From Wolfiporia cocos (taxonomy: Eukaryota; Basidiomycota; Agaricomycetes; Polyporales; Phaeolaceae): DNA of 64,000 nucleotides. Location: contig JACCLO010000030.1 of the NCBI GenBank assembly GCA_029448655.1, positions 1 to 64,000 on the forward strand. The letters are read 5' to 3'. Positions 36,100 through 47,100 of this stretch are shown here, piece after piece. The position numbers and the translations under genes are program-made. Position 1 is the stretch's first letter. Every line of letters starts with the position of its first letter. The notes beneath the pieces were generated by a model. It was not told the DNA's origin. It did no database searches and worked only from the letters and a program-made list of their open reading frames with translations.

Positions 36100-37249
36100 G
36101 TGAATAGAATATGGTTTACTTTGTTTTTTTGCCCGACTACATCTCAAGCAAAGAAGACTGCAGTTTGAGCATGCATGCGGGGAGACATCAGGGTGACACA
36201 AACTCACAGGTTTGTGGGACCCTGGCTACAGGGGAGTCCCTAGACGTCCTACAGGGCGGTGTGCTAACCACAAGGCAGCCAGTCGGCTGTATCCCCAAGG
36301 GGGAACTCCTAAGGCGACCAAGAGGGAAGACACACAGACAAGCAAGTCGTGGAGGGCCCCCGGGGCAGAGACGCACACAAACGCAGATGAGAAAGGAGCC
36401 TAAGCTCAGTTGTCGAGAATCCTAAAGATGGGGAAGTAAGTCCCCATCTTGTCGTACTTATACATGGGGAGCTGACCAGTAATGGTCGCCCTAAAGTCGC
36501 GGCCTGTGCGCAGTAACTAAGAGGGCACATGATAATGTAACTACCTGTAACGACATGTGACGGTGTGACCCTAACGTGAGTACCTAAGGCGCGCGCTACC
36601 CTACAGCGCTTACCTACAGTCATATGATCTAGACGGAGTCCTGGATAGACGCGGAGGTGGCTGAGGATCATGGAAGCGCGCGCGCACCTAGCGGCGCCTA
36701 TAATACCTGCAGCGAGGGATGTTACGTATCCTCTAAGGAAAGTTTGTGACACAGGGCCCCTACAGTCACGCCGCGTTGCAGCGCATTGGGCGCATGGGGG
36801 GTCATAAACCACCTCTTCGAGTTTCTTTCGCGGTGCCGAGCGACTAGTCCTGCGCTCAGCGGTGGTTATACCCTGACTGGTGGTGGCTTCGATCGGTGGG
36901 GGCTGTGCAGGGGTATCCGGCACTGTGCCGTTTGATGATTTCATCCGAGCAAACGCATCATCCCAAACAGACACGTAGTCGTGATAGAGGTCCAGTGTGC
37001 CGAAAGGAGATAGAAGGGGCGCTTTAAAGTGAAGCGAGTCGTAGAGATTCTTTGACAGCCTGTTAGCGCAACACAGGTTTCCAGGTAGTGAGAGCGCACC
37101 TTGCAATGATCGAGTCGTTGCACCCAATCACAAAGCTCCTCTTGGTCAGCGGCCGCGCATGGCGGGCACTGCAGCAGCTGTTTGACTTCGCGAATAAGCT
37201 TTAGAGACTCCAGGTGAACTGTGACTCCAGATATGTATCCCGGATCCAT
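36100..37249 (-). pseudogene. Cys-rich (zinc-cluster-like) gene interrupted by a solo LTR
   Basis: Exon 1 starts at 37249 (MDPGYISGVTVHLESLKLIR .. CDWVQRLDHCK). After an intron the gene continues LYDSLHFKAPLLSPFGTLDL .. DDAFARMKSSN and a basic stretch to PPCAQCAATRRDCRG near 36770. There the solo LTR 36194-36751 sits. If its 558 bp and one duplication are ignored, the frame runs on as PDVSPHACSNC then CLRCSRAKK (36190-36130). This completes a C-X2-C..C..C-X2-C cluster typical of agaricomycete proteins of unknown role. The continuous frame shows that the gene was open when the LTR arrived. The 3' end is not resolved. Confidence 0.6.
36194..36751 (-). repeat. Solo LTR (duplication CAGGG)
   Basis: 558 bp, plus-strand ends TGACACAA and TTTGTGACA, with CAGGG at 36189-36193 and 36752-36756. 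It has the promoter hairpin (arms 36425-36434 and 36441-36450, 10 bp, loop AGTAAG) beside a TATA-like box (36455-36466, reverse strand). It also has the terminal hairpin CACAAAC/GTTTGTG (36197-36216). Confidence 0.93.
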
Positions 37250-37628
37250 TTCGGTGTGGCGACCTCTTCGTTATCGTTATCACTGATACGAGTGTTAGCT
37301 GAAGGGTAGTTAATCCTGCTACATGATGGCAGGGTCTTACACTTGAGTTTATAATGTCCCGTCGTCACGAGAGAACGAGAGCGAGAGATCAGGGACTTCG
37401 AGTTTGCATGGCCTTTTCGAACTCCGCTGTGGCTGACTGCGGATGGGCGCTTAGCGTGCGCCCCGTCCTCGAGCAGCCCTCCTCCCCCGCCCTGCCCCCT
37501 CTCTCCTCCCAGTCTCTATTGGATGGAATAGGTGCAAGCTTCACTAGCAGGTGCCACCACTAGGACCTGGATTGTTGAAGCAAGCGTCGGGATCGCGTGA
37601 AAGAGAGCGAACGAAGTGAGCGGTGCAA
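37250..37628. other. Spacer between the Cys-rich gene and the hAT-type element
   Basis: It contains GCTTAGCGTGCGCC (about 37450), part of a dispersed repeat also seen around 39600. No gene. Confidence 0.4.
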
Positions 37629-37636
37629 GAAACAAC

Positions 37637-38495
37637 TAGTGATGTGCCAGGCCCAGCTTTGGGCCATGAGCCGGGCCGGGCCAAGCTGGGCTTTACAGCA
37701 TGGCTTGAGATGGCCCAGGGCCTGGCCTGAGATACAGGCCAGGCCGGGCCAAGCTGTTGAGCCCCGGCCTAGGGATCTTAATGGCTACAATATCTGGCAG
37801 GCACAATATAAGCCCATACAGGCCAGTTATATGCTCAACTCAATCATTGTGCACCTATCTTGTTTATTTAAAACTACAGAAAAGTCAAGTCCTCAACATT
37901 GAAGCCTGCCGCTCACTTTCGGGTGCCTATATGATTCCCCATATGGCAGGCACGCTACTGAATGCTGCACTGGTGAGTGATTATTTCACACTTAATCCTA
38001 CTATAGATTGGAGGTGTCACGGAATATCTGGGGTTGGAATCCCAGGTGGCACATATAATACCAGAAAGGCCAACCATGCCAAGTATTAAGCCAAATACTC
38101 AACGGTGCAATATAAGTGCCTAGCGTGGGAATATGAACTACACATATAGCGTGTCCTGCCTATAACAGCTGAGCTGTTATAGTGGCCCTTTTGGCTAAGG
38201 GGTGTTAGACGTATGTCTCCACAGACACTGGTCTGGGACTGCCAGTTAAATCTGTGACAGGAGGATTCAAGGTTCTATTTCATCTGGGAAAGGTTTGGCA
38301 AAGGTGAATCTCAAGCTCTGAAGCTAAAGTGATGATTATCTTAGCAGTAGTAGGCCATGGTCGAGCCGGGGCCTAGGCTGGGCCAAGCCGTGAGCCGTCA
38401 ATGAGGGCCCAGCCTGAGGTTTTGAAAAGCTGTGGGCTGTCCAAGCCAGGCCAAAGCCAGGGCTTTTGAGCCAGGCTGGGCCTGGCACATCACTA
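37637..38495 (+). mobile_element. Non-autonomous hAT-type DNA transposon, copy 2, with nested LTR
   Basis: The terminal inverted repeats begin TAGTGATGTGCCAGGCCCAG and end CTGGGCCTGGCACATCACTA. The 8-bp target duplication GAAACAAC (37629-37636 and 38496-38503) and the TAGTG start fit the hAT superfamily. Without the nested LTR the element is about 609 bp, has no transposase and is rich in GGCC/GGCCTGG words. It must be moved by a transposase encoded elsewhere. Confidence 0.9.
38015..38259 (+). repeat. Short solo LTR nested in the hAT-type element
   Basis: 245 bp, TGTCACGG..TCTGTGACA, flanked by GGAGG (38010-38014 and 38260-38264). Copy 1 of the host element has a single GGAGG at the same place, giving a clear empty site. 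The LTR holds the perfect stem TATAACAGC/GCTGTTATA, which is also found, with a changed base pair, in the related fragment at 48430-48627. Confidence 0.95.
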
Positions 38496-38503
38496 GAAAC
38501 AAC

Positions 38504-38834
38504 AATGTTGGACAGTGGTTTGTCTCATCCTTGGGGCGGGGAGGCAAACATGCAAAGCATGTACAGCCTAAATTCTACAATAATAAGGGGTACCCTTATC
38601 TCTAAGGCACATCTTTCTGACTTGTTCAAGTATGCTAGTGTCACTGCATGGTATACCCAGCCGGCAATCGGATACGCACTTGCCTGGATGTTCCAACACT
38701 GGATTGCCACAGTGAATTTATCATGCCCAGGTGCTTGCCTGCATCATATTGCACCTGCATATAGCTCAGCTAAAACAATCCTCATGAAGTGATGCTATCA
38801 TTTGTATGATTGTATTGTACATTGTACTGAAATG
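38504..38834. other. Unidentified sequence between hAT-type element and next LTR
   Basis: A weak ORF (38466-38792) overlaps the element end. No domain recognised. Confidence 0.35.
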
Positions 38835-38839
38835 CTGTG

Positions 38840-39307
38840 TGACACAAACTTGACTGGCATACCTCTATCCCTGTCCTACCCCTATAAGTACTAAGACCCA
38901 GGGTACAACGCCGAGTTGTTGAGACAAGGCGAGGCGGAGTCAGGCAGCATGCTGTAGTGATCAAGAGAGGAGGGCTATCACCCATACATCGAGAAGAACA
39001 AGTCTGAGGTGTAACCCTCAGATGACGTAGTATATATACATGTAGAGATGGCGTAACTACTGAGTCGCGGCCCACCCTAAAGGGGGCCATGCACGACGTC
39101 GCGATCGTCATGCCATAAGGTGTCATCTACAACTACATCATGTGAGCGGCCCGGCGGGGAGGACGGTCCGCAATCCCTAATCAACGACTCCTTATCTAAT
39201 CTCCATGTCACGTGACTTCCTGTGCATCAGTCAATGCGTTCGACCCACGCAGAGGGCAAATCCTGAGTAAATGCCCAGCCAGGTGCCTAGCCTCAAAATT
39301 TGTGACA
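38840..39307 (-). repeat. Solo LTR (duplication CTGTG)
   Basis: 468 bp, plus-strand ends TGACACAA and TTTGTGACA, with CTGTG at 38835-38839 and 39308-39312. The promoter hairpin arms are TCTGAGG (39003-39009) and CCTCAGA (39016-39022), loop TGTAAC, next to TATATATACATG. It is related to the LTR at 48762-49201. Confidence 0.9.
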
Positions 39308-39312
39308 CTGTG

Positions 39313-40060
39313 AGACTGAGTGCACTGCCTTGTGTCCGACCTCACCTCTGCCCCCACCTCCACCCAGCACTGGAAACAAGATTAAGTGTGCCTGGGCACT
39401 GCACAGGATAGTGTCTGAGACATCTCCTTGACCTTCTCTGCCGTCTCCGCCCCCACACCACAGCCATTCTTGGTCCCATTGGGCAGCAAGGGTAAGGGCC
39501 ACACCCACAAGTGCACCTTGACATCCAATATGAGCCAGACTTGAGGTTAATGTCCCAGCAAGTTTGCATGACCTTTTCATATTCCACTGTGGCTGGTGCA
39601 CCGACACTGCAGATGGGCGCTTAGCATGCACCATGCCGACCTTTAACTGAAAGTAATAGAGCGATAATTGTTCTCACGCTCAGAGTATTTTCTCACATTT
39701 AGATAAAAATTATAAGTGATGAATCAGCAGGAAATTGTAAGCAGGCAAGACTTGTGGCAACATTAGCCAGTGACCTCCTTCCATCCTGCATGCCTGCATA
39801 CATTACCCATGATGTCTAAGACCTGCCTAGAAGGCCATGCAAAAAAGCTGAGAGTGCATGTACAAGGAAAATGAACAAAGACACACAAAGTGGAAGGCTC
39901 TCAATGATGAGGAAGATGATGAAGCTGAGACTGATGTTATGTTGTTGAAGGAGTTTATGGAGACAGTGATGGGTAAGATTGTAGGGCCATTTGAGCTCAA
40001 GGCCCAGATCAACATTGGAGATGATGATCTTCAACTTGATGATCAGGAGCATGCATGCTG
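39313..40060. repeat. Dispersed repeat and unidentified sequence
   Basis: 39527-39640 recurs in inverted orientation at about 46951-47091 (shared GAGGTTAATGTCCCAGC and GTGGCTGGTGCAC) and partly near 37410-37465. The plus-strand frame 39858-40061 (KALNDEEDDEAETDVMLLKE) may be a gene remnant of an unidentified mobile element. Confidence 0.5.
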
Positions 40061-40116
40061 ATACAGATGTACCATCTGTGGGACTGGCCCATAGCCAGGG
40101 AATATCTCCAATAGAC

Positions 40117-40653
40117 TGACACAGACTCACAAATGTCTGTGGGACTGGCCCTGCTGGGAACCCTACACACCTATCGAGGTGCCACCCAAGTTATGCAGGG
40201 TTAAACAGAGTCACCTTATGCCTACGAAGGCAAGCCCCCAGATGAGCGAGTAGAGAACTCAGTAGTATGACTGGTGCAGACCCACAGCAAGATGCAAGAG
40301 AGGGGCCTAAGCCCATTGCTGAAAATCCAAAAGATGGGGATAAGCCCCATCTGTCATCTACTTAAGTACATGACAGGAGCATATGTAGGGATGCCCTAAA
40401 GTACAGGCCTGTGCGCCGTAACTAAGGGTGACTGTAATGCTACATGTGACTACAGTGGTGACCATGAACGTGAGTACCTGATACGTGTGCTGCCTGACTA
40501 GCACTAATCTACTGGGTCAGGTGATTCTACTGGCATCAAGGGATGATGTGAAGTAACTAAGCAGAGAGGGGCACGCGTGCACATAGCAGTGCCCATACTG
40601 TGATAGCGAGGAGTGAATTGTCCTAGGAATGCCCCTCTGGGCATTCTGTGACA
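40117..40653 (-). repeat. Solo LTR (duplication TAGAC)
   Basis: 537 bp with TAGAC at 40112-40116 and 40654-40658. Promoter hairpin AGATGGGG (40332-40339) / CCCCATCT (40345-40352), loop ATAAG. Terminal hairpin CACAGAC (40120-40126) / GTCTGTG (40135-40141). Confidence 0.93.
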
Positions 40654-41240
40654 TAGACCATGACAGGTCCCAGGCCCCATGGCGTCAAGGGAAGGCAGGG
40701 CAACGAGCAGTCTTGTTGGCAGTATGGCGGGTTGGCAAGGTCTGACATCCCCAGACTAGCATGTCGTGAACTAAGAGCAGAGTGGCAGCCCAGTAGACAG
40801 CATGAAAGAGGGTGTCATTACCCTAATGTCAAGAATGCTAGACATGAGGATGTAAGTCCTCATGCCAGTGCATAAGTACATGTGGGTGCACCAGTACCTA
40901 AGAGCTTGCCCAAAAGCCCCAGAGTCCATGCACGTAAACGTAAGCATAGGGGTAAGCATAGATGACAAGGCACCAGTAATGGTGCTGAGTCATGTGGCAT
41001 AGGGATAGAGATGCCAGTAATGGCGCTCTGGCAATGACCACCTGACCCCGTAGATAGGCACTCCGGGGTAGTGCGCACCCATGCATCACTCACATTATGG
41101 TCACTCCCTGTCACTACAGTAGTTACATGCTCGCTTACATACTCTCTTACCTCAGCCGTTAGGATGGTGCTGCACACAGGCCAGCACTTAAGGGTAGACA
41201 TGTTGCGCTCCCATGTACATACTTAAAGGGTAGAGAGATG

Positions 41241-41796
41241 TGACACAGACTTACATAGGTCTGTGGGACCAGCCCTGCCGGGGAATCCAACACATCCACA
41301 AGGGTACCATCAGAGGAATGCAGTGGTGACCAGGGTGACCTCATTGCTGAGGTGGCGACATGTGTTGCCAATGGTGCATCCCAGATGAGCAAGTGAATAA
41401 CTCAGCAGTAAGACTGGTGTGCACCCTCAGACAGTATGAAGAAAGGGGCATAGCCCAACATCGAGAATCTAAAGGATGAGGTTGTAAGACCTCATCCCGG
41501 TGTATTTATGTACATGGATCAGTATGCTATGACTACCTTAATGTAATGGCCTGTGTGCCATAACTAAGGGATCATGTGCTACCATGACCATATGATGTAC
41601 ATACTGTGATGTTATAATGCGGGTGACGGAATGTGTGCCCATCATAGGCACTATCTACCAGGTAACGTGATGTACTATGTGAGATGGTTGACGTGGAGGT
41701 AACTAGAGGTATGAGGAGACCGTGCGCTCAGTGGAACCCCAAGAGACCTAAAGCGAGGGATGTAGGGTCAATATCTTGTGGTATAAAACCGTGACA
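41241..41796 (-). repeat. Solo LTR (duplication AGATG), inserted in another LTR's hairpin
   Basis: 556 bp with AGATG at 41236-41240 and 41797-41801. Its own promoter hairpin is GGATGAGGT (41474-41482) / ACCTCATCC (41489-41497), loop TGTAAG. Its terminal hairpin is CACAGAC/GTCTGTG (41244-41265). The duplicated AGATG is the first half of a hairpin arm of the LTR that hosts it. Confidence 0.93.
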
Positions 41797-42059
41797 AGAT
41801 GGGGCTTACTCCCCATCTCTAAGATTCTTGATGTCTGGGCTGTAGCCCCTCTCTCACCACCTCATCTGTGTGTGTGCCAGTCTGCCTGGGTCTCTCCCTC
41901 CTCACCTTGCCCGTCTGGGTGGTACCTTAGCCAAGGGCCTTGCCTGCATACCCATTGGCTTAGGATGTGCACTGATGCACTGGCTTTGGGGGATTGTCCC
42001 CGGCCTGTGGGCCGGTCCCACAGACTGGTGAGTCTGTGTCACTCTGCTAGATGTGCAAG

Positions 42060-44169
42060 CTGAGCCCAGCACTCAGGCAGTTGCCTTCTAAGTCACAGAT
42101 TTTATTGAGGAGTGGGCCTCCAATACACAGGAGCTTGCAATGGATTCAACATGTGTGTGTGCTATGCAAGCTTGCTACGTAAGTAAATTACTGAGATTGA
42201 ATCTGTCTAGGGAACACAAACAGGACCAATTTTGGACTGTTTGGTGCAGTTGCAGATGCACATGGGTTGGGTATTCCACTTGTGTTCTTACTGATATCGA
42301 CAAACAAGGAAGCCGATAAGGGTGTCAAGCAAGTTGTGCTTGAGAGATTTCTTGGTGAGCTGAAGGACCTTGGTGTCAACCCAGAATATACATTATCAGA
42401 CAAGGATTGGTCAGAAATCAATGCAATGAGGAACACATGGCCACAGGCAAAACATCAGCTATGTTTCTGGCATGCACTCCATGCAGTGAAACAGTGCTTA
42501 GCAAAGAACAAGGAGACACCTGCATTCTATGATGTCAATGAAGCTTGCCATGAGTTCTCTTACATCAAAGCTAACTTCATACCATACCTGCAACAGACAG
42601 GCTCAGTCGTTTGTTTATTTCCAACATTGTGGAATGGGACTTTATTCTCATTAATTCATATTATATGTACTAGCTACCTGCCCCTCCTGTGAAGCCTCTC
42701 CATCGCATCCGGCTTCTCATTGATGGGTATCCATCTGTCATCACCTGTCACTGCCCCCACTTAGACTCAAGCCCATCCCGGCAGGCCATCCTGCTGTGAA
42801 GAGTGAAACCGAAGATGCCAAAGACTTTGACATTGAACACCTGAGTGGCCAGGGCATACTCCCACCTGATCTACATGCAGATGAAAGTGATGAAGAAATG
42901 GGCTGGATAGGTCATAAACATGACAATTGGAATGATGCTGAGTGGGATTGAGACCTAGATGATCTGCAGCATCAGGTTGAGGAGTTTGCAGAAGCACTTG
43001 AAGAGCTCCAAGAAAGCTCACCTTGTGATGACAGAGCAATCAGCACAATGAAGCAAGCAAAGCCTGGCTATGTCTTTTGCCTGACACCACACCGACTGCC
43101 TATCCTCTAGCTTTTCACAAAGCATGCATCACAGCACCATTTTCTCCCTAAATGGCATGGGCAGAGCTGAACATCCAAGGACATTCGACAAGATGCTATT
43201 GATGAGATGTATCAACACTATAAACTCAATAATCTTCATGAGGTATGAGCTTACCTCTGGAGCTCCTGGTACTCGCATGATTGCTGGTGTCTCTGGGTGC
43301 ATGTGGTGTACACATCAAGCATACCATGCAAGTGTATAACAATGATGGTTGAGGTGCTCTGGCAGAATCTCAAGCAGCTAGTTCTGCACTGCTATAATCA
43401 CCTGCCCATTGATCTCACCATGCATGCAATCATCACAAAAGTGCTCCCGCCATATCAACTGACCCTTGCACAGATCATTACAAAGCATTGTGAAGGGCAT
43501 TCATGATCACTTACCCATATGCAAGAAGCCTTCAGAAGGTCACGGGAACATCTTGCTCAGACTCCAATTAACAGCATCTACAATACAGACATTATGACGT
43601 GGACATGCAACTGTGGAGCTCAGAAATATCATGTGTACCTTCTCTACAAGCACCTTGTGCAAGAAGTTTCCACACCTATACCATCATCGTGGTGGGTCAC
43701 AGTGCAGTGGCTCCATGTTCAGCCATTCTACACCGTCATGGTGAATGGCATAGTCGCACCTCCACCGGAGTCTACCAGAGATCATGCATGGATGGAGTGA
43801 ATGCCCCATGTTCTGGTGCTGACACCATCTGGCAGCTGGGACGATCCAATCATGCTTCAAGATTCCGACACCAAAGAGGCCCCTGTAGTGTCATTGCCAG
43901 TACTTCAGCAGATCATTGAGCCAAAAGTGAGAGACTCACCAGTTTGTTATCACATTTCAGATACTCTCCTCGCCTCAAAAGGGCCCACCAACTGGTCGTG
44001 ATGGATTGCTGCGCACATGAGCTGGCAGCGGCAGTGGGTTTGCAGTATGTATATAACAAGTAAAATAGAGATATACTCACCTTCACATCCTAGCCTGACA
44101 ATCAAGACCAAACAGACATAGAATATGCTATACACAAGTTGCACCAGGCAGCCGAGATTATTGAGCAGC
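42060..44169 (+). pseudogene. MULE-like (Mutator superfamily) transposase remnant with SWIM-type finger
   Basis: Plus-strand pieces in several frames: NLFGAVADAHGMGIPLVFLL, then LSDKDWSEINAMRNTWPQAK and HQLCFWHALHAVKQCLAKN (42240-42500). This is the catalytic-core pattern of MULE transposases. Next is a region before 43130 containing YVFCLTPHRLPIL, then DEMYQHYKLNNLHEV, then WQNLKQLVLHCYNHLPIDL (about 43360-43420). Near 43595 comes WTCNCGAQKYHVYLLYKHLV, a SWIM-like C-X-C finger whose later Cys is Tyr. MULE transposases cut and paste DNA with 9-11 bp duplications; no terminal repeats are visible here. The in-frame stops mean it is dead. Element 44805-46750 and the LTR 44175-44777 sit in its 3' tail. 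Confidence 0.7.
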
Positions 44170-44174
44170 AGAGG

Positions 44175-44777
44175 TGACACGGGAACATACTTGTGACCAT
44201 GCTACCCATGCTAGTGGGGATGCCTCTATACCTTCTAACCTAGGCCTAAAGGCTACCCATCCTTGTAGGGGAGAACAGGATGGCTTGTCTATTGAGACGA
44301 CCTGCCATGAAGCCCGAGGTACTGACCCATGAGTGTACCGGTATGCCCCCAGACTAGCAGGCTAAAGACAAAACTAGGAGATGCAATAAATAGAGACCCC
44401 CATGTCCAAGTAGGATGCAGCAGGCTTGTTGCAGAGCAGTCCGCTGGCTCACACGCACATGCAGCAGAGGGTTGAGAGGTTCCCAGGGGACATGCCCCCT
44501 AGGCCGAGAAGAGTAGAACTGAGGAGTAATCCTCAGATTCTACCTACTTATATACATGGAGATGCTACGTACTGTAGCTACAAGGCCTGACCTAATGGCG
44601 TGGCCTGTGCATACTGTGACTGTGTCTCACATGACTAGGTAATGCTGTAACTACTCAGTGATGACATGTGACCATATTGAGATAAGATAAGTGAATGCTT
44701 ATCTACCTATGCATGTGCATCTCCCTAGCGCTAGCCTAGCATTAGCGTATATCCTAGGGGTGGAGTTTCTGGTGACA
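44175..44777 (-). repeat. Solo LTR (duplication AGAGG)
   Basis: 603 bp with AGAGG at 44170-44174 and 44778-44782. Promoter hairpin CTGAGGA (44519-44525) / TCCTCAG (44530-44536), loop GTAA, beside TACTTATATACATG. Confidence 0.93.
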
Positions 44778-44804
44778 AGAGGACAATTGCAGAGCCATGT
44801 TTCA

Positions 44805-45375
44805 TGTCACGGATGTGCCCAGGGGGTTACCGTACTTCCCTCGCTATAGGTTCCACATGCGGCGCTAGGCGTACGCCGCGTCCCTGGTCCTCAGCCATCT
44901 CCTCGTGCGTCTCTCTAGTTTGTTGGTCACCTGACTGTTAGGTTAGCGCTGTAGGGTAGCGCGCGCCTCAGGTACCTCACGTTACGGTCACACTAGTTAC
45001 AATGGTCACTGTAGTTACATGTATCATGTGCCCTCTTAGTTACGGCGCACAGGCCACTACTTTAGGGCGGCCATTACTGGCCAACTCACCATGTATAAGT
45101 ACGACGGATGAGGACTTACATCCTCATCCTTGAGATTCTCGTCAATGCACACAGTGCCTCTCTTATCTTCTGTCTGCGCGTGCTCTGGCCCGAGGGCCCC
45201 TCTTGTCTTGCTTGGCTGTGTGGTGCCTCTCTAAGTCGCCTCTAGGAGTCCTTAGGGAATGGTCACCTTTGGTACAGCCGACAAGGTCACCGCTGGCGCG
45301 GCGTCGCACACGTCTTGTAGGGCGTTAGGGAGTCCCCCTGATGCCAGGGTCGCACAGACTGGTAAGTCTGTGACA
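44805..45375 (+). repeat. 5' LTR of the non-autonomous element
   Basis: TGTCACGG..AGTCTGTGACA. The TATA-like CATGTATAAGTA lies at 45090-45101. The promoter hairpin is GGATGAGGA (45106-45114) / TCCTCATCC (45121-45129), loop CTTACA, followed by GAGATTCTCG. The terminal hairpin is CACAGACT (45353-45360) / AGTCTGTG (45365-45372). Confidence 0.95.
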
Positions 45376-46179
45376 TAATCTCAAGGATATCTTACCTCCC
45401 CTCCGGCGCGAACTGCGTTGGGGCCGAGGGTTCTCCACGTACAGGGTGCCATGGCAACGCGGCGGGGCAGCCTCTGGTAGAAGCGCCAGAGGTCCGTAGT
45501 TTTACGAGCCCCCACGAAGCGTTACACCAGGCGAAGTACCCGTGCGGAGTGAGCAAGCAAGTCCGCCCCCTTTCGAACGCAAGGTAGAAGGGGTCAACCG
45601 ACGTAAGCCCCGTTTGAGGACCCGCCGCCGTCACCCCTGACAAGGGAATGTACGCGCGTGTGGAGGTCTAGGGCAGTCTGGCCAGTTACCTCTGGGCGGC
45701 AGGCACTAGTACAAGATCTCATGACCAGTGGGTATGCGAAGGAACCCGCAAGGGTCTCCAACCCCACACCGACGGTCTCGAAGGATAGACAACAACATCG
45801 ACAACCGACTACTATACTCGACTGAGCCAACCACATACCCCGGGGTCGGCGCGTCACGCTTCGCCATGTCGGCGTTAGTCCTAGGGAGAAGCATGCGCTA
45901 ACATGACTTCCCGATGGGCCCGCTCACCGCTGACAAGCCTCACTCGCTCACGTCGCGGGATGTAAGGGAAACAGGGAATGGTCACTCCGTTTCATCCCAA
46001 TGCTCCCCTGAAGGCGACGCTCACTTCACTCCTCCACTGGCGGACGGTCCGTGCACATGGACGCTCCCTATCCTACGTCGTAAGGAATAGGCCGTGTGTT
46101 AAACAAGCAACCAAGGATGCGAGGGTCGTAGGATATAAGGTAGAACGTTAGGGACAACGTTTTTTAGGAGGGGGGGTAA

Positions 46180-46750
46180 TGTCACGGATGTGCCCAGGGG
46201 GTTACCGTACTTCCCTCGCTATAGGTTCCACATGCGGCGCTAGGCGTACGCCGCGTCCCTGGTCCTCAGCCATCTCCTCGTGCGTCTCTCTAGTTTGTTG
46301 GTCACCTGACTGTTAGGTTAGCGCTGTAGGGTAGCGCGCGCCTCAGGTACCTCACGTTACGGTCACACTAGTTACAATGGTCACTGTAGTTACATGTATC
46401 ATGTGCCCTCTTAGTTACGGCGCACAGGCCACTACTTTAGGGCGGCCATTACTGGCCAACTCACCATGTATAAGTACGACGGATGAGGACTTACATCCTC
46501 ATCCTTGAGATTCTCGTCAATGCACACAGTGCCTCTCTTATCTTCTGTCTGCGCGTGCTCTGGCCCGAGGGCCCCTCTTGTCTTGCTTGGCTGTGTGGTG
46601 CCTCTCTAAGTCGCCTCTAGGAGTCCTTAGGGAATGGTCACCTTTGGTACAGCCGACAAGGTCACCGCTGGCGCGGCGTCGCACACGTCTTGTAGGGCGT
46701 TAGGGAGTCCCCCTGATGCCAGGGTCGCACAGACTGGTAAGTCTGTGACA
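46180..46750 (+). repeat. 3' LTR of the non-autonomous element
   Basis: 571 bp, apparently identical to the 5' LTR, including both hairpins (promoter hairpin at 46481-46504). Confidence 0.95.
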
Positions 46751-46755
46751 TTTCA

Positions 46756-47095
46756 TCTGATGTGCACTCCAAGTTGTGTGCTCCACAATAGAGTGGGTAG
46801 AGGACATAGAAGCTCATGTTAGCCACCACACTATGCCAGTGACTAATGTGCGAGGTTGCTGCCAAACACAATCCATAAATACAATTGGTTACAAGTATAT
46901 ATGCTAGTAATAAGACTAAAGCTTGTGCGCATACCTGCATTGCCCCTCTAGTAGTTAACTTGTGCATGGTGTGGTGTGCACTAAGCACCCATCCACAGCA
47001 TCAGTGCACCAGCCACAGCAGAGTTTATAAATGCCATGCAAACTCGCTGGGACATTAACCTCAAGTTATGAGCCAGACCCTCTCATGTGTGAGCT
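46756..47095. repeat. Flank containing the inverted dispersed repeat
   Basis: Includes the reverse-complement relative (about 46951-47091) of 39527-39640. No gene supported. Confidence 0.5.
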
Positions 47096-47100
47096 CACAC

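Larger units (their letters stand above)
40061..42041. repeat. Mosaic of degenerate LTRs hosting two younger solo LTRs
   Basis: A minus-oriented LTR begins at 40061 (TGATACAGATG, an altered terminus). It is interrupted by the solo LTR 40117-40653 and resumes with its promoter hairpin (CATGAGGA 40843-40850, TCCTCATG 40857-40864, loop TGTAAG). Farther on the sequence turns to plus-oriented LTR, interrupted by 41241-41796, with its own hairpin at 41797-41818. It ends AGTCTGTGTCA at 42041. The join between the two orientations, around 41040, is not clean. Confidence 0.65.
44805..46750 (+). mobile_element. Non-autonomous LTR retrotransposon (TRIM/LARD-like), recent
   Basis: 1,946 bp. The 571-bp LTRs 44805-45375 and 46180-46750 look identical base for base. 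The 5-bp duplication is TTTCA (44800-44804 and 46751-46755). The internal 804 bp has no gag or pol and only short ORFs on the minus strand. A polypurine tract (AGGAGGGGGGG near 46167-46177) lies before the 3' LTR and fixes the orientation. The LTR carries the same promoter module and terminal hairpin as the other families, so an autonomous Gypsy relative probably supplies the proteins. Confidence 0.95.
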
